Positions 28,409 through 41,150 of a DNA stretch of 64,000 nucleotides are shown here, piece by piece. Under the pieces are notes generated by a model, which did no database searches, had not been told where the DNA came from, and saw only the letters and a program-made list of their open reading frames with translations. The number at the start of each line of letters is the position of its first letter. Position 1 is the first letter of the stretch. The DNA is from Micromonospora sp. WMMD1102. GTDB lineage: Bacteria > Actinomycetota > Actinomycetes > Mycobacteriales > Micromonosporaceae. The stretch covers positions 7,567,001 through 7,631,000 of the forward strand of contig NZ_JARUBN010000001.1 of the NCBI RefSeq assembly GCF_029626265.1, in the 5' to 3' direction. A program made the position numbers and the translations under genes.

Positions 28409-28957
28409 GTGGAGGACGACGTTGGCTTCCGGGAGTTCGTCGAGGCACGGCTGGTCCGACTGTCCCGGGTGGCCTATCTGCTGACCGGGCGGCATCACGA
28501 TGCCGAGGACCTGGTGCAGGCCGCCCTGGTCAAGGTCGCGGCCCGGTGGCGGCGGGTCGCCGCGACCGGAGACCCCGAGGCGTACGTCCGGCGGGTCATG
28601 TACAACGAGCGGATCCTCTCCTGGCGCAGGTGGCGCCGGCAGGTGGTGCAACCCGCCGAGGGCGTACCCGAGATCGGGCCGGCCGGGGACGCTGCCGACG
28701 GCGTCGTCTCCCGGCTCCTGCTGGAGCGTGCCCTGGCCCGGCTCACCTGGCGACAGCGGGCGGTGCTGGTGCTGCGGTTCTACGAGGACCTGTCGGTCGC
28801 CGAGACCGCCACGGTGCTGGGCTGCTCGACCGGCACCGTGAAGAGCCAGACCAGTCACGCCCTCGGCCGGCTGCGGGAGCTGGCTCCCGAACTCGCCGAA
28901 CTGATGCGCGAACCGACGGAGGTGGGAGATGAGCGGGTTGAGACACATGCTCGGTGA
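28409..28957 (+). CDS. SigE-family ECF RNA polymerase sigma factor
   Basis: A 182-residue extracytoplasmic-function sigma factor. Region 2 spans FREFVEARLVRLSRVAYLLT to MYNERILSWRRW, and region 4 contains LTWRQRAVLVLRFYEDLSVA and the HTH ETATVLGCSTGTVKSQTSHA. The GTG start has GGGAGGAAT upstream. It overlaps the next gene by 29 bp; that gene encodes a membrane-anchored protein that may be its regulator. The SigE-like group is abundant in Micromonosporaceae and mostly of unknown signal. Confidence 0.92.
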   Translation: MEDDVGFREFVEARLVRLSRVAYLLTGRHHDAEDLVQAALVKVAARWRRVAATGDPEAYVRRVMYNERILSWRRWRRQVVQPAEGVPEIGPAGDAADGVVSRLLLERALARLTWRQRAVLVLRFYEDLSVAETATVLGCSTGTVKSQTSHALGRLRELAPELAELMREPTEVGDERVETHAR

Positions 28958-30158
28958 GGTCGCCGAACAGGCGAAGGTGTACGACGTGGCCGGGCGCGCC
29001 GTCCAGGTCGCCCGGCGGCGCCGGATGGCCGTCCGGTTCGCCCCGGTGGCCGCGGCGGCGGCGGTGGTCGCCTTCGGCGCGGTCGCCGTCGTCGGGTTGC
29101 GGCCGGACCCGGACGTCGGGCAGTTGGCCGCCGTGACGCCGACCGTCGACTGGCTGCCGTCCCGGTTGGACCTGCCGGCGTCGGGACCGGAGCCGCTGCC
29201 GGCCACCGGTCCGGTCGGCCGGGGCGTACTCGTCTACGAGGGCGGACCGGACGAACTCGCACCGGTGCTGCTCACCGAGGACGGTCGGCAGCACCGGCTC
29301 GCCGAGCCGACCTCCGCGCCGGACCCGTCGTACACCCCGACCGTGCTGGTCTCGCACACCCGGCCGACCCTGTCCCCGAACGGCAGGTGGCTCGGTGAGC
29401 AGCGCGACGGCCGGTACGTCGTCCGGGACCTCACCGGGACCACCCGGCACCAGCTCGCGGACGGGTTCTCCCCGATCGCCTGGTCACCGGAGAGCCGCTG
29501 GTTGCTGTTCGGCAATCGCGACGAGAACGCCCCGCCGGTCCGGTTCGATGTCACCAGCGGGGAGCAGCGGCCGGTCCCCGGCGTCGACTGGGAGCGCTGG
29601 TCCCCCGTCGCGGTGCTGCCGGATGGCGAGGTGGTGCTGCTGGGCGGGCTGGCCGAGCCGATCCGACGGACGAGTGTCGAACTCCGGCTCGTCGACCCGG
29701 TGGGCGCCGCCGAACCCACCCGGATCCAGCTCGACCTGCGCCGGCAGCTGCGGCAGGTGGAGAGCGTGGGTAGCGAGCAGCCGATGCTCTCCTCGGACGG
29801 CCGGTCGTTGCTGTTCAGCGTGGTCGAGGTGGCGGACCCGCGGCAGGGCATGCCGGGGCTCGACCACGGTGGCGACCTGATCCGGGTCGACCTGACCAGC
29901 AACGCGGCACACCGGATCGACCTGGCGTACTCCGACCGGCCGGGCCCGGCGAAGCCCGGCCCGAGTCCGGCGGCTGCCCGCGACTGGTGGACCGAGCCGC
30001 TCGGGTACCTGCCGGAGGGCGTGCTGCTGCGGCTGCGCACCTCCGACGGAGCGGGTGACGAGCTCCAGGTGTTGGATCCGGCCACCGGCGCGGTCGGCCG
30101 GGTCACCGAGCTGCCGGCGGATCCGGCGGTGGAGTTCGTCCGACCTCGGGGTTCCTGA
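28929..30158 (+). CDS. Membrane-anchored beta-propeller-like protein, possible anti-sigma partner
   Basis: A 409-residue protein with a short cytoplasmic head (MSGLRHMLGEVAEQAKVYDV), one membrane helix around residues 38-58 (APVAAAAAVVAFGAVAVVGL) and a large extracytoplasmic part with propeller-like repeats (LSPNGRWLGEQRDG, WSPESRWLLFG, LSSDGRSLLFSV). No HxxxCxxC zinc motif is present, so it is not a classical ZAS anti-sigma factor. The 29-bp overlap with the sigma gene suggests coordinated expression, and sigma regulation is an inference from that layout. Confidence 0.8.
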   Translation: MSGLRHMLGEVAEQAKVYDVAGRAVQVARRRRMAVRFAPVAAAAAVVAFGAVAVVGLRPDPDVGQLAAVTPTVDWLPSRLDLPASGPEPLPATGPVGRGVLVYEGGPDELAPVLLTEDGRQHRLAEPTSAPDPSYTPTVLVSHTRPTLSPNGRWLGEQRDGRYVVRDLTGTTRHQLADGFSPIAWSPESRWLLFGNRDENAPPVRFDVTSGEQRPVPGVDWERWSPVAVLPDGEVVLLGGLAEPIRRTSVELRLVDPVGAAEPTRIQLDLRRQLRQVESVGSEQPMLSSDGRSLLFSVVEVADPRQGMPGLDHGGDLIRVDLTSNAAHRIDLAYSDRPGPAKPGPSPAAARDWWTEPLGYLPEGVLLRLRTSDGAGDELQVLDPATGAVGRVTELPADPAVEFVRPRGS

Positions 30159-30185
30159 CCGGAGCCATCGAGGTGGACGGCCGGC

Positions 30186-30832
30186 TCAGTCGCCCGGCCG
30201 GCTGAATTCGGTGGTGTCGCCGCGGACCGCGGCGACACCACCGGCCGGTGCCGTACCGCCGGTCGTGTCGCGGTGGCCTGACCTGTCGACATCGGCTGTC
30301 CGGTCCTGGTGGCCTGTCCGGTCGACGTCGCCGGTTTCGTCGTGGTGGCCGGTCGTGTCCAGGTCGTCGGCGGTTCCGTCAGGGTGGTCGTCGGCGGCTG
30401 GCGGGGTGACCAGCCGGCCGACGGCGGTGTTGGTGAGGGTGGCACCGAGCGCGCTGCCTGCGGCGATCCCCCAGCTGACCGGCCCGAGCGGGGTACAACC
30501 GAAGAAGTGGCTCAGCCCCGGTGTCTGGATCACCCCGGCCAGCACCGCGACCGAGGCGGCGGTCGAGGCCAGCACGCTGCGGCTCCGCCCGCCGTCCAAC
30601 AGGGTCTGGCCGAGCTGGGTACCGACCAGCGAGGCGAGCGCCACCGTGCCGGCCCGGCGCCGGGTGCCGGTGTAGCGGGCCAGCGCCCAGCCGGTGGTCG
30701 CACCGAGGGTCGTGGTGCCGGCCCGCAGCGCGACCTCCCGGCTGAGGGTGGCGCCGAGCGAGGTCTCCGGTCCCTCGGTGAGCAGCCCGTCCGTCCGCTC
30801 CGGCCGGGGTGCCCGGACCGCGATCGCCATCG
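30186..30832 (-). pseudogene. Truncated C-terminus of a CtpI-like P-type ATPase
   Basis: Encodes AMAIAVRAPRPERTDGLLTE through NTAVGRLVTPP, closely matching the last about 170 residues of the complete ATPase at 34274-38968, then a different acidic His/Asp/Thr-rich tail. The catalytic head (TGES, DKTGT, GDGxNDAP) is absent. DNA similarity to the complete copy stops abruptly at about 30832, where transporter sequence on the other strand begins. By eye the two copies are roughly 85-90% identical, so the duplication is not recent. No start codon or RBS is convincing, so it is probably not expressed. Confidence 0.85.
30209..30243. terminator. 35-nt perfect palindrome in the ATPase remnant
   Basis: Two 17-nt arms (30209-30225 and 30227-30243) complementary around one central base. 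It overlaps the 3' end of the remnant and lies about 50 nt after the propeller-protein stop, so it can serve as a terminator for either strand. Confidence 0.65.
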
Positions 30833-31416
30833 CACGATCGCCACAGGAGCCGTGGTGTACGGGCTGGTCACCGCAGGAGATCACGGCTGGGTCAGCCCGC
30901 GGACTCTGGTCGCGATCCTCGTCGGGTTGATCGGCTATGTGTTGTTCGCGTGGCGGATCCGGACCGCCGTCCCACCGCTCGTCGACCCGGGGATGCTTCG
31001 GCGCTGGCCGGTAGTCCGCGGCCTGAGCCTGATCTTCGTGGCGACGGCCCTGATGATCGCGGTGTTCTTCCTCGGCTCCTTCGTGCTACAGGGACTCCAC
31101 GGCTTTACGGCGCTGGAGACGGGACTGTCGTTCCTGCCGGTCGCCGTCGGGTCCATCCTCGGTTCCCACCTTGCCGGGTGGGTCCTTCCTCGTTGGGGCG
31201 TGCGTGCAGCCCTATGAGGCGGGGGTCGCGGCTGGCGTGCTCAGCACGTTCCACGAGTTCGGCGCCGCCACCGGAGTGTCCGCGGTCTCCAGCGTCGCCG
31301 CCGCCGCGTTGCTCGATCCGGGCTTCGGTGCCTTCTCACCCGGCTACTGGTTCGCCGCGGCTGTCGCCGCGGTCGCCGGACTCGCATCGCTGGCCAGCCC
31401 AAGAAGGGGCCGCTGA
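30833..31416 (+). pseudogene. Decayed DHA2-type (EmrB/QacA) MFS transporter
   Basis: Two pieces of a 14-helix drug:H+ antiporter. The first, up to 31217, resembles the middle third (VVYGLVTAGDHGWVSPRTLV ... GLSFLPVAVGSILGSHLAGW). The second, about 31171-31416 in another frame, resembles the C-terminal helices (EAGVAAGVLSTFHEFGAATG). The N-terminal half and a segment between the two pieces are missing, so at least two deletions occurred. The left end abuts the ATPase remnant. It is not functional. Confidence 0.8.
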
Positions 31417-31516
31417 GGCGTGCCGAGCGCACGAGGAGTTGTGCCCACCGCCGGCCCCGATCCGGTCTTCCGCACGCCGAGATCCTGGGCGAACGCGATT
31501 TCGGGTGCAGGCATCG

Positions 31517-32131
31517 TCACGTCGCCGACTTGCGGACCGGGTAACGCAGGTGGAGCACACCTTGGCCCTGGATGACGATGTCGGGATCGTCAAGGGTGAC
31601 CTGGTCGTCGGTGCAGGCGCCGAAGTACCGCTTGCCTCGGCCGAGCACGACGGGCACCACATCGATCGCGACATAGTCGACGAACCCGAGTTGTAGCGCC
31701 TGTCCGCCGACGCCGCCGGCACCGATGCCGATGTCACCGTTGCCCGCGAGCTGTTGTGCGATGGCGACGCCATCTTCGACCGACCCGGCGAAGTGATAGG
31801 ACGCCTCGGGGTGCCAGCCCTCGGGTTTCGAGCGGTGCGAAACCACCACGACGTGGTCGCTCGCCGGCGGATGGCCTTCCCAGCCGTTGGTCAAGTCGAA
31901 CTGGTGCCGTCCGACGATGAGAACCTTCTGTCGTTCCCACATGCCCCGCACGTACTCTGCTGAGGCGGCTGACACCCGGAACGGGGCGCCACCGTGCGCG
32001 TCGACGTGTTCGTCGGGGACGAGCGGTTGATCGCCGTTGAAATACCAGTCGTGCAGCGGACCTACGTCGTCGTTCTCGCGGGCGATGTAGCCGTCGAGCG
32101 AGGCCACCGCGTGTAGGTAGGTCGTGCCCAT
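31517..32131 (-). CDS. Dihydrofolate reductase/RibD C-terminal family protein
   Basis: A 204-residue protein of the RibD_C/DHFR-like fold. It begins TTYLHAVASLDGYIARENDD, the typical family N-terminus, followed by VLIVGRHQFDLTNGW and near the end VPVVLGRGKRYFG. Such stand-alone proteins are NADPH-dependent reductases of unknown substrate and are not the folate-pathway FolA. An excellent AAGGAG ribosome-binding site precedes ATG 32131. It is the last gene of a minus-strand trio with an SDR and a membrane protein, across from a MarR regulator. Confidence 0.88.
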   Translation of the reverse strand: MGTTYLHAVASLDGYIARENDDVGPLHDWYFNGDQPLVPDEHVDAHGGAPFRVSAASAEYVRGMWERQKVLIVGRHQFDLTNGWEGHPPASDHVVVVSHRSKPEGWHPEASYHFAGSVEDGVAIAQQLAGNGDIGIGAGGVGGQALQLGFVDYVAIDVVPVVLGRGKRYFGACTDDQVTLDDPDIVIQGQGVLHLRYPVRKSAT

Positions 32132-32166
32132 GGTGTTTCTCCTTGTCTGTATCGGTTCTCGGCGGG

Positions 32167-32913
32167 TCAGGCGCCGCGAGCGCCTTTGCCGCCGTCGACG
32201 CTGAGGACTGTTCCGGTGGTGTAGGAGGCGGCGGGGGAGGCGAGCCAGGCGACCGCGGCGGCGACCTCCTCGCCGCGTCCCAGCCGTCCAAGGGGGGCAT
32301 AGGAGCCGATCTGCTCCTTGACCTCGATGGGTTGAGCGGTGATCCCTCCCGACTCGATGGAGCCGGGAGCCACGGCGTTGACGCGAACGCCACGGTCGGC
32401 GTAATCGAGGGCGGCAGTGCGGGTCAGGCCGACCACGGCGTGCTTGGCGGCGACATAGGCCGCCATCCCTGGGGCTCCCGTCAACCCCGCGGTGGAGACG
32501 ACGTTCACGATGCTCCCGCCGTCCGGCAGGGCCCCGAGCTCGTGTCGCATGGCGAGGAACGTCCCACGGAGCGTCACCCGCAGTACGCGGTCGATGTCCT
32601 CGATCGCGAGGTCGCCAAGCCGTGTCGGCCGGTGGACGGCACCGGCGTTGTTGATGGCGATGCTCATGCCGTCTGCTGCCGCCTCCTCGATCAGACTGCG
32701 CACCGACTCGTCGTCCGCGATGTCGGCGGCCACGACGCGGCAGGAGACGCCCTGGTCCTCCAGGTCGGCGCGGAGCTGGTCGAGCCGAGTCTGATCGCGC
32801 GCGGCCAGGACCAGGCGGGCCCCTGCCGCGCCGAGGGCGTGAGCGATGGCCCCACCGATGCCGCCATTGGCGCCCATGATCAGTGCGGTGCGGTCCGTCA
32901 GCGTGCCGCTCAT
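32167..32913 (-). CDS. Short-chain dehydrogenase/reductase (SDR)
   Basis: A 248-residue classical SDR that oxidises or reduces a small alcohol/ketone with NAD(P). The cofactor motif is MGANGGIGGAIA, followed by NNAGAVH, the catalytic Ser in VVSTAGLTG and the Tyr-x3-Lys in AYVAAKHAVVG; it ends with the typical TGTVLSVDGGKG. An AAGGAG site precedes ATG 32913, which overlaps the upstream membrane-protein stop by 4 bp. The substrate is unknown. Confidence 0.9.
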   Translation of the reverse strand: MSGTLTDRTALIMGANGGIGGAIAHALGAAGARLVLAARDQTRLDQLRADLEDQGVSCRVVAADIADDESVRSLIEEAAADGMSIAINNAGAVHRPTRLGDLAIEDIDRVLRVTLRGTFLAMRHELGALPDGGSIVNVVSTAGLTGAPGMAAYVAAKHAVVGLTRTAALDYADRGVRVNAVAPGSIESGGITAQPIEVKEQIGSYAPLGRLGRGEEVAAAVAWLASPAASYTTGTVLSVDGGKGARGA

Positions 32914-33608
32914 GCTCGGTCTCCTTGGGTGTGGCGGGTCTTGGGGAGCAGGAACCCGGCTGCGACGAGCCAGATCAGCGACCCGAACCGGCCGATCGGG
33001 ATGAGGAACTGCAGGGGCTCGAACACCATCGTCAGGAAGCTCAGCTCAGCCAGCACGGCGAGGACGAGCCCGACCCACGCAAACCAGCTCGGCACCAGGC
33101 GCAGGAGCAGGGTCGGGACGGCGATGCCCGCGACCAGTAGCCCGAGTCCGAGGACATGAGCGAACCCGCCGGCGGCGAAGGCCACGTAGGCAAGCGCGTG
33201 GGTGAGTTCCGGGTTCGCGCTGACGACGTCCTGGCTCTGTGTCCAGGTGACGATCGCCGACACGGCGAGCAGAATCGCTGCCGCGGTGCCGCCAAACAGG
33301 CCGATGCCGGGCCCGGGCACGCGGATGCCGAGGCGCTGCTGGCGCGCGTAGACGGTGGCGGCGTAGATCCCGAGCGGGATCGACGAACCCAGCTGCAGCA
33401 TTGCCGCGAACCGGGCCGCGAATCCGTGGTCGGCGAAGAACCCGGCCACAGTGTCGGTGTCAGCGAACGGAGAAGTGATCGTTCCCCCGCCGGAGAGGAT
33501 GGCCATCGAGATCAGGCTGCCGATCAGTAGCCCGAGGGACACCAGCCCGAGGATGCCGGGGTTGGGGCCACCCGCCGCGCGAGCGGGGGCGGTGGTGTGA
33601 GTGCTCAT
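32910..33608 (-). CDS. Six-to-seven-helix membrane protein of unknown function
   Basis: A 232-residue integral membrane protein. Hydrophobic segments include GILGLVSLGLLIGSLISMAI, LQLGSSIPLGIYAATVY, GTAAAILLAVSAIVT, HVLGLGLLVAGIAVPTLLL and FAWVGLVLAVLAELSFL. It resembles DUF4386-type proteins, but I am not certain of the family. ATG 33608 is preceded by AAAGGAG; the frame upstream is spurious. It is the first gene of the membrane protein-SDR-reductase operon and divergent from marR, suggesting MarR control. Confidence 0.8.
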   Translation of the reverse strand: MSTHTTAPARAAGGPNPGILGLVSLGLLIGSLISMAILSGGGTITSPFADTDTVAGFFADHGFAARFAAMLQLGSSIPLGIYAATVYARQQRLGIRVPGPGIGLFGGTAAAILLAVSAIVTWTQSQDVVSANPELTHALAYVAFAAGGFAHVLGLGLLVAGIAVPTLLLRLVPSWFAWVGLVLAVLAELSFLTMVFEPLQFLIPIGRFGSLIWLVAAGFLLPKTRHTQGDRA

Positions 33609-33673
33609 CGGGAGCTCCTTTCGTTCATGTGGGCGATAGTACATGCTGTGAATGATTCTGCAAGTGAGCTAAG
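33609..33673. promoter_or_regulatory. Divergent promoter/operator region of the MarR gene and its operon
   Basis: A 65-bp AT-richer gap between the two divergent genes, containing the small palindrome GAATGATTC at 33647-33655. In this layout MarR-family repressors normally bind between the divergent starts, so the operator for both transcripts should be here. The exact site is inference. Confidence 0.5.
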
Positions 33674-34147
33674 ATGGTCCGCATGATGAACCGCCGCCCA
33701 CGCGGCATCGCCTTCTTGCTTGCCCAGCTGGGCGCCGACGCCTCCGTCGCGTTCGAGCAGGCACTCGCCCCGCTCGGCGTCACAGCCTCGGAAGCGGGAT
33801 TGCTGCGACTGGTCGGCCACAATCCGGGCATCAGCCAGAAGGCAGCGAGCAAGCAACTCGGTGTCGGGCCGAGCCGGGTTGTCGCGGTCCTCGACCGGCT
33901 CGAACGCCAAGGGCATGTCGAACGCCGCCGCAGCGCGACCGATCGTCGCAGCCACGAGGTTCATCTCACTGCCGAGGGCGAGCGACTCCTCGCCGCGCTG
34001 CGCTCCATCGCCGGATCCCACGAAACAGCCTTCACGCAGGGCCTCGACGAGCCAGACCTGGATCGACTCGCGGCCTACCTGGAGGCCATTGCCACATCGC
34101 GCGGGCTGAGCCGCGACATCCATCGCGACACACGTGGGCGGGGCTGA
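33674..34147 (+). CDS. MarR-family transcriptional regulator
   Basis: A 157-residue winged-helix dimeric repressor. The DNA-binding part reads ISQKAASKQLGVGPSRVVAVLDRLERQGHV and the wing is RRRSATDRRSHEVHLT; flanking helices form the dimer interface. It starts at ATG 33674, or Met 4-5 residues later, 65 bp from the divergent membrane protein-SDR-DHFR-like operon that it probably controls. MarR proteins usually respond to phenolic or oxidative ligands; the ligand is unknown here. Confidence 0.9.
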   Translation: MVRMMNRRPRGIAFLLAQLGADASVAFEQALAPLGVTASEAGLLRLVGHNPGISQKAASKQLGVGPSRVVAVLDRLERQGHVERRRSATDRRSHEVHLTAEGERLLAALRSIAGSHETAFTQGLDEPDLDRLAAYLEAIATSRGLSRDIHRDTRGRG

Positions 34148-34241
34148 CCATGCCATGACATCAACCAGGGCATCAGCGCCGCAAGCGCATTCGCCGGAGA
34201 CAAGGCGGCGAGTCCGACGACAAGGAAAGGTGTATATCACG

Positions 34242-34263
34242 CGTTACGGTGTCTAACGTAACG
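34242..34263. repeat. Small inverted repeat beyond the ATPase 3' end
   Basis: CGTTAC (34242-34247) and GTAACG (34258-34263) with a 10-nt spacer, directly downstream of the ATPase stop codon and about 100 nt after marR, in locally AT-richer DNA. It could be a weak terminator or a recombination scar at the island edge. Confidence 0.4.
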
Positions 34264-34273
34264 GCGATACGCA

Positions 34274-38968
<4,695 letters not shown>

Positions 38969-39131
38969 CGACCGGAGCCGCCGGCTGGCCGCCCGCTCCG
39001 CCCGGTGGCGGGGCGGCAGTCGCTGGCCGCACTCGGGTACCGCATGATCAGCCTCCCAGTGCCGTGGACCGGCCCTGCCTTCCCGGTCGGCGCGGCCCTA
39101 TGCCCTGGTACGGCGTGAAATCTCCCTGCCG

Positions 39132-39800
39132 TCAGGCCTGGACCATCGCGGGGTCGGCGGCACCTTCGGAAGCGCGGAAGGCCGCCGGGCCGCAGCACGC
39201 AACCGGGGTCTCGCCTGTCGGGGTCCCGTCCGTCGGGGTCCCGGCTACACGGGCGGAGGCTGGAGTCTCGGTCGTGCCGGCCGGCGCCGGGGGCGTTGTC
39301 GCCGGGGCCGGCGTCTCCGTGGCCGGTGTCTCCGGTGTGCGCATCGCCGCGGTGAGGCCGGCGAGCAGATGGCGCGGTCCAGGGCCGGTGCTGGCCAGCG
39401 CGTCACCGGGGTTGGACAGCGCGCACCGGTCCAGGGACAGGCAGCCACAGCCGATGCACTCGGAGAGGTCGTCGCGGAGCCGTTGCAGGGCGACGATCCG
39501 CTCGTCGAGTTGGCTGCGCCAGTTCGCCGAGAGCCGGGCCCAGTCCGCCCGGGTGGGTGTGCGCTCCTCGGGCAGGCTGGCCAGCGCCTCCCGGATCTGG
39601 GCCAGCGGCACGCCAACCCGTTGGGCGAACCGGATGAAGGCCACCCGGCGCAGGGTGTCACGGCCGTAGCGGCGCTGGTTGCCGCTGGTCCGGGTACTGC
39701 TGATCAACCCCTTCGCCTCGTAGAAGTGCAGGGCCGACACGGCCACGCCACTGCGTTCGGCGAGCTGCCCGACGGTGAGCGTGTGTGCGGGTTCGGTCAC
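39132..39800 (-). CDS. soxR: SoxR-type MerR redox regulator
   Basis: A 222-residue MerR-family regulator. The N-terminal HTH is [20 protein letters not shown], followed by the dimerisation helix and the [2Fe-2S] cluster cysteines C115, C118, C120 and C126 in [13 protein letters not shown], spaced exactly as in E. coli SoxR. The last about 75 residues are a Pro/Thr/Ala extension absent from the E. coli protein, with two further Cys (VACCGP). It starts at GTG 39800. A sox-box-like 18-bp palindrome lies 21-38 bp upstream. In actinomycetes SoxR usually senses redox-active metabolites rather than superoxide (family knowledge). Confidence 0.92.
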   Translation of the reverse strand: MTEPAHTLTVGQLAERSGVAVSALHFYEAKGLISSTRTSGNQRRYGRDTLRRVAFIRFAQRVGVPLAQIREALASLPEERTPTRADWARLSANWRSQLDERIVALQRLRDDLSECIGCGCLSLDRCALSNPGDALASTGPGPRHLLAGLTAAMRTPETPATETPAPATTPPAPAGTTETPASARVAGTPTDGTPTGETPVACCGPAAFRASEGAADPAMVQA

Positions 39801-39820
39801 CGGTCGAGGATAGCCGGCTA

Positions 39821-39838
39821 CCTCAACTAATGTTCAGG
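39821..39838. promoter_or_regulatory. Sox-box-like SoxR operator
   Basis: CCTCAACTAATGTTCAGG is an imperfect 18-bp palindrome sharing the CCT(C/G)AA ... TT(x)AGG pattern of the E. coli soxS box. It lies just upstream of the soxR start and 73 bp before the divergent exonuclease gene, so SoxR may control itself and possibly that gene. Confidence 0.7.
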
Positions 39839-39910
39839 TGCACCGGAGCCGGCAGCACCGGAGGCGGAATTCGGTGGACCGGCGCCGTACGGCGACCGGA
39901 AGCTAAGTCC

Positions 39911-40486
39911 GTGGCCGATCTTCCGGAGCTGTACGTCGCCGTCGACGTCGAGGCGGACGGCCCGATACCCGGGCCGTACAGCATGATCTCGCTGGGCATG
40001 GCGGTGGCCGGGCGGCCCGAGCTGACCTTCTACACCGAGCTGCGCCCGATCTCCGACGAGTTCATGCCACAGGCGCTCGCCGTCTCCGGACTGGACCGGG
40101 ACCGGCTGCTCCGCGAGGCACCGCCGGCCGAGGTGGCGATGGCCGCCGCGGCGAAGTGGGTGAACGGGCTGCGCCGGCAGGGGCGGCCGGTCTTTCTGGC
40201 CGCGCCGGCCGTCTGGGACGGGATGTTCGTGCACTGGTACTTCGTCCGGTTCACCGGTCGGAGTCCGTTCGGGGCGACCGGCTCCGGGGTGGACCTGCGC
40301 AGCTACTGGATGGGCAGGACCGGCGGCGAGTGGGCCGGTACGCACAAGGGCAAGATCAAGCACACGCTCGGCCTGACCGGGATCCCGCACACCCACCACG
40401 CCGGCGAGGACGCGGCGGAGCTGGCCCAGGTCTTCGACGCCGTACTGCGGCGGCCGGCGGTGCGCCCGCCCGGCGAATCCGACTGA
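39911..40486 (+). CDS. DEDDh 3'-5' exonuclease family protein
   Basis: A 191-residue RNase H-fold exonuclease related to DnaQ-like enzymes. Exo I is YVAVDVEADGP (Asp, Glu), Exo II contains the Asp of VWDGMFVHWYF, and Exo III is HHAGEDAAELAQVF (His and Asp), completing the DEDDh set. The segment between, WAGTHKGKIKHTLGLTGIPH, is typical of actinobacterial members. GTG 39911 was chosen because the conserved region starts there. It acts on single-stranded DNA or RNA ends by family; the substrate is unknown. It is divergent from soxR. Confidence 0.85.
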   Translation: MADLPELYVAVDVEADGPIPGPYSMISLGMAVAGRPELTFYTELRPISDEFMPQALAVSGLDRDRLLREAPPAEVAMAAAAKWVNGLRRQGRPVFLAAPAVWDGMFVHWYFVRFTGRSPFGATGSGVDLRSYWMGRTGGEWAGTHKGKIKHTLGLTGIPHTHHAGEDAAELAQVFDAVLRRPAVRPPGESD

Positions 40487-40805
40487 CCGGTGGATCCCAC
40501 TGACCGGTGAGTCCGACTGATCGGGGGGCCGGGGACGGTGTCCCGTCGCATGATCGGGCCGGAACGGGGAACAGCGTGCCGTCCGGGGGAGGCGATCGCG
40601 GCGGAAAAGGGCCGGCGTACGGGTGACGAGGCGAACCGGTCGACCAGCCGATTCGGGATGCGCCGCCCGACGCCGCCCCGCCGTACCCCGCCTCCGACCG
40701 ACCGCCGGTGCTCGCCGGACGGCCAGCTCGCCCATCCGCCACCCGACCGGGCGACCGTGAGCGGAACGTGAAAAACATCCGGATCTGCCGCATATCCTCG
40801 ACCAC
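40487..40805. repeat. Intergenic region with three 17-nt ACTGA(C/T)CGG repeats
   Basis: About 320 bp without a convincing gene. At 40482-40530 the motif ACTGACCGGTG-(G/A) repeats twice with a 17-nt period, then once more as ACTGATCGG. The rest is Pro/Arg-coding-like GC-rich DNA without an identifiable signal; it must contain the promoter of the following small gene. Confidence 0.6.
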
Positions 40806-41000
40806 ATGATCTACATGGCTCTGGCCGCCTTGCTCTACGTCTGCGGCTTCGTCTTCCTCTACGGCGTCGTCCGGTTCGCCGTGCGGCACGCGATCGAGGA
40901 TGTCCAGCTGCGACGGGAACGGGCTGCCCAGGCGCCCGAACTGGACCGGCTCCGGGAGCGGACCCTGGTCCCGGACAACGCCTTTCTCGCCGGAGGCTGA
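40806..41000 (+). CDS. Small single-helix membrane protein, unknown function
   Basis: A 64-residue protein: a membrane helix (MALAALLYVCGFVFLYGVV) followed by a charged cytoplasmic tail with a helical Arg/Glu stretch and the end LVPDNAFLAGG. The codon usage fits the genome. ATG 40806 or 40815 could be the start. I do not recognise a family. Confidence 0.65.
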   Translation: MIYMALAALLYVCGFVFLYGVVRFAVRHAIEDVQLRRERAAQAPELDRLRERTLVPDNAFLAGG

Positions 41001-41150
41001 CGCGGTCGCCGGACGGACCTCCGCCGGGCGTGGGTGGGCGGCCGACCCGGGCGGTACGGCCGGTGCGAGGATCACGGGCGTGATGGGAACCCTGAAGACG
41101 GAGCCGGCCCGCACCCGCCACGACCTGCTCGCGCCGCCGGTGACCGAGGG

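Noticed and set aside
31734..32393. Minus-strand frame overlapping the DHFR-like and SDR genes
   Set aside because: Out-of-frame shadow of two well-supported genes with strong ribosome-binding sites.
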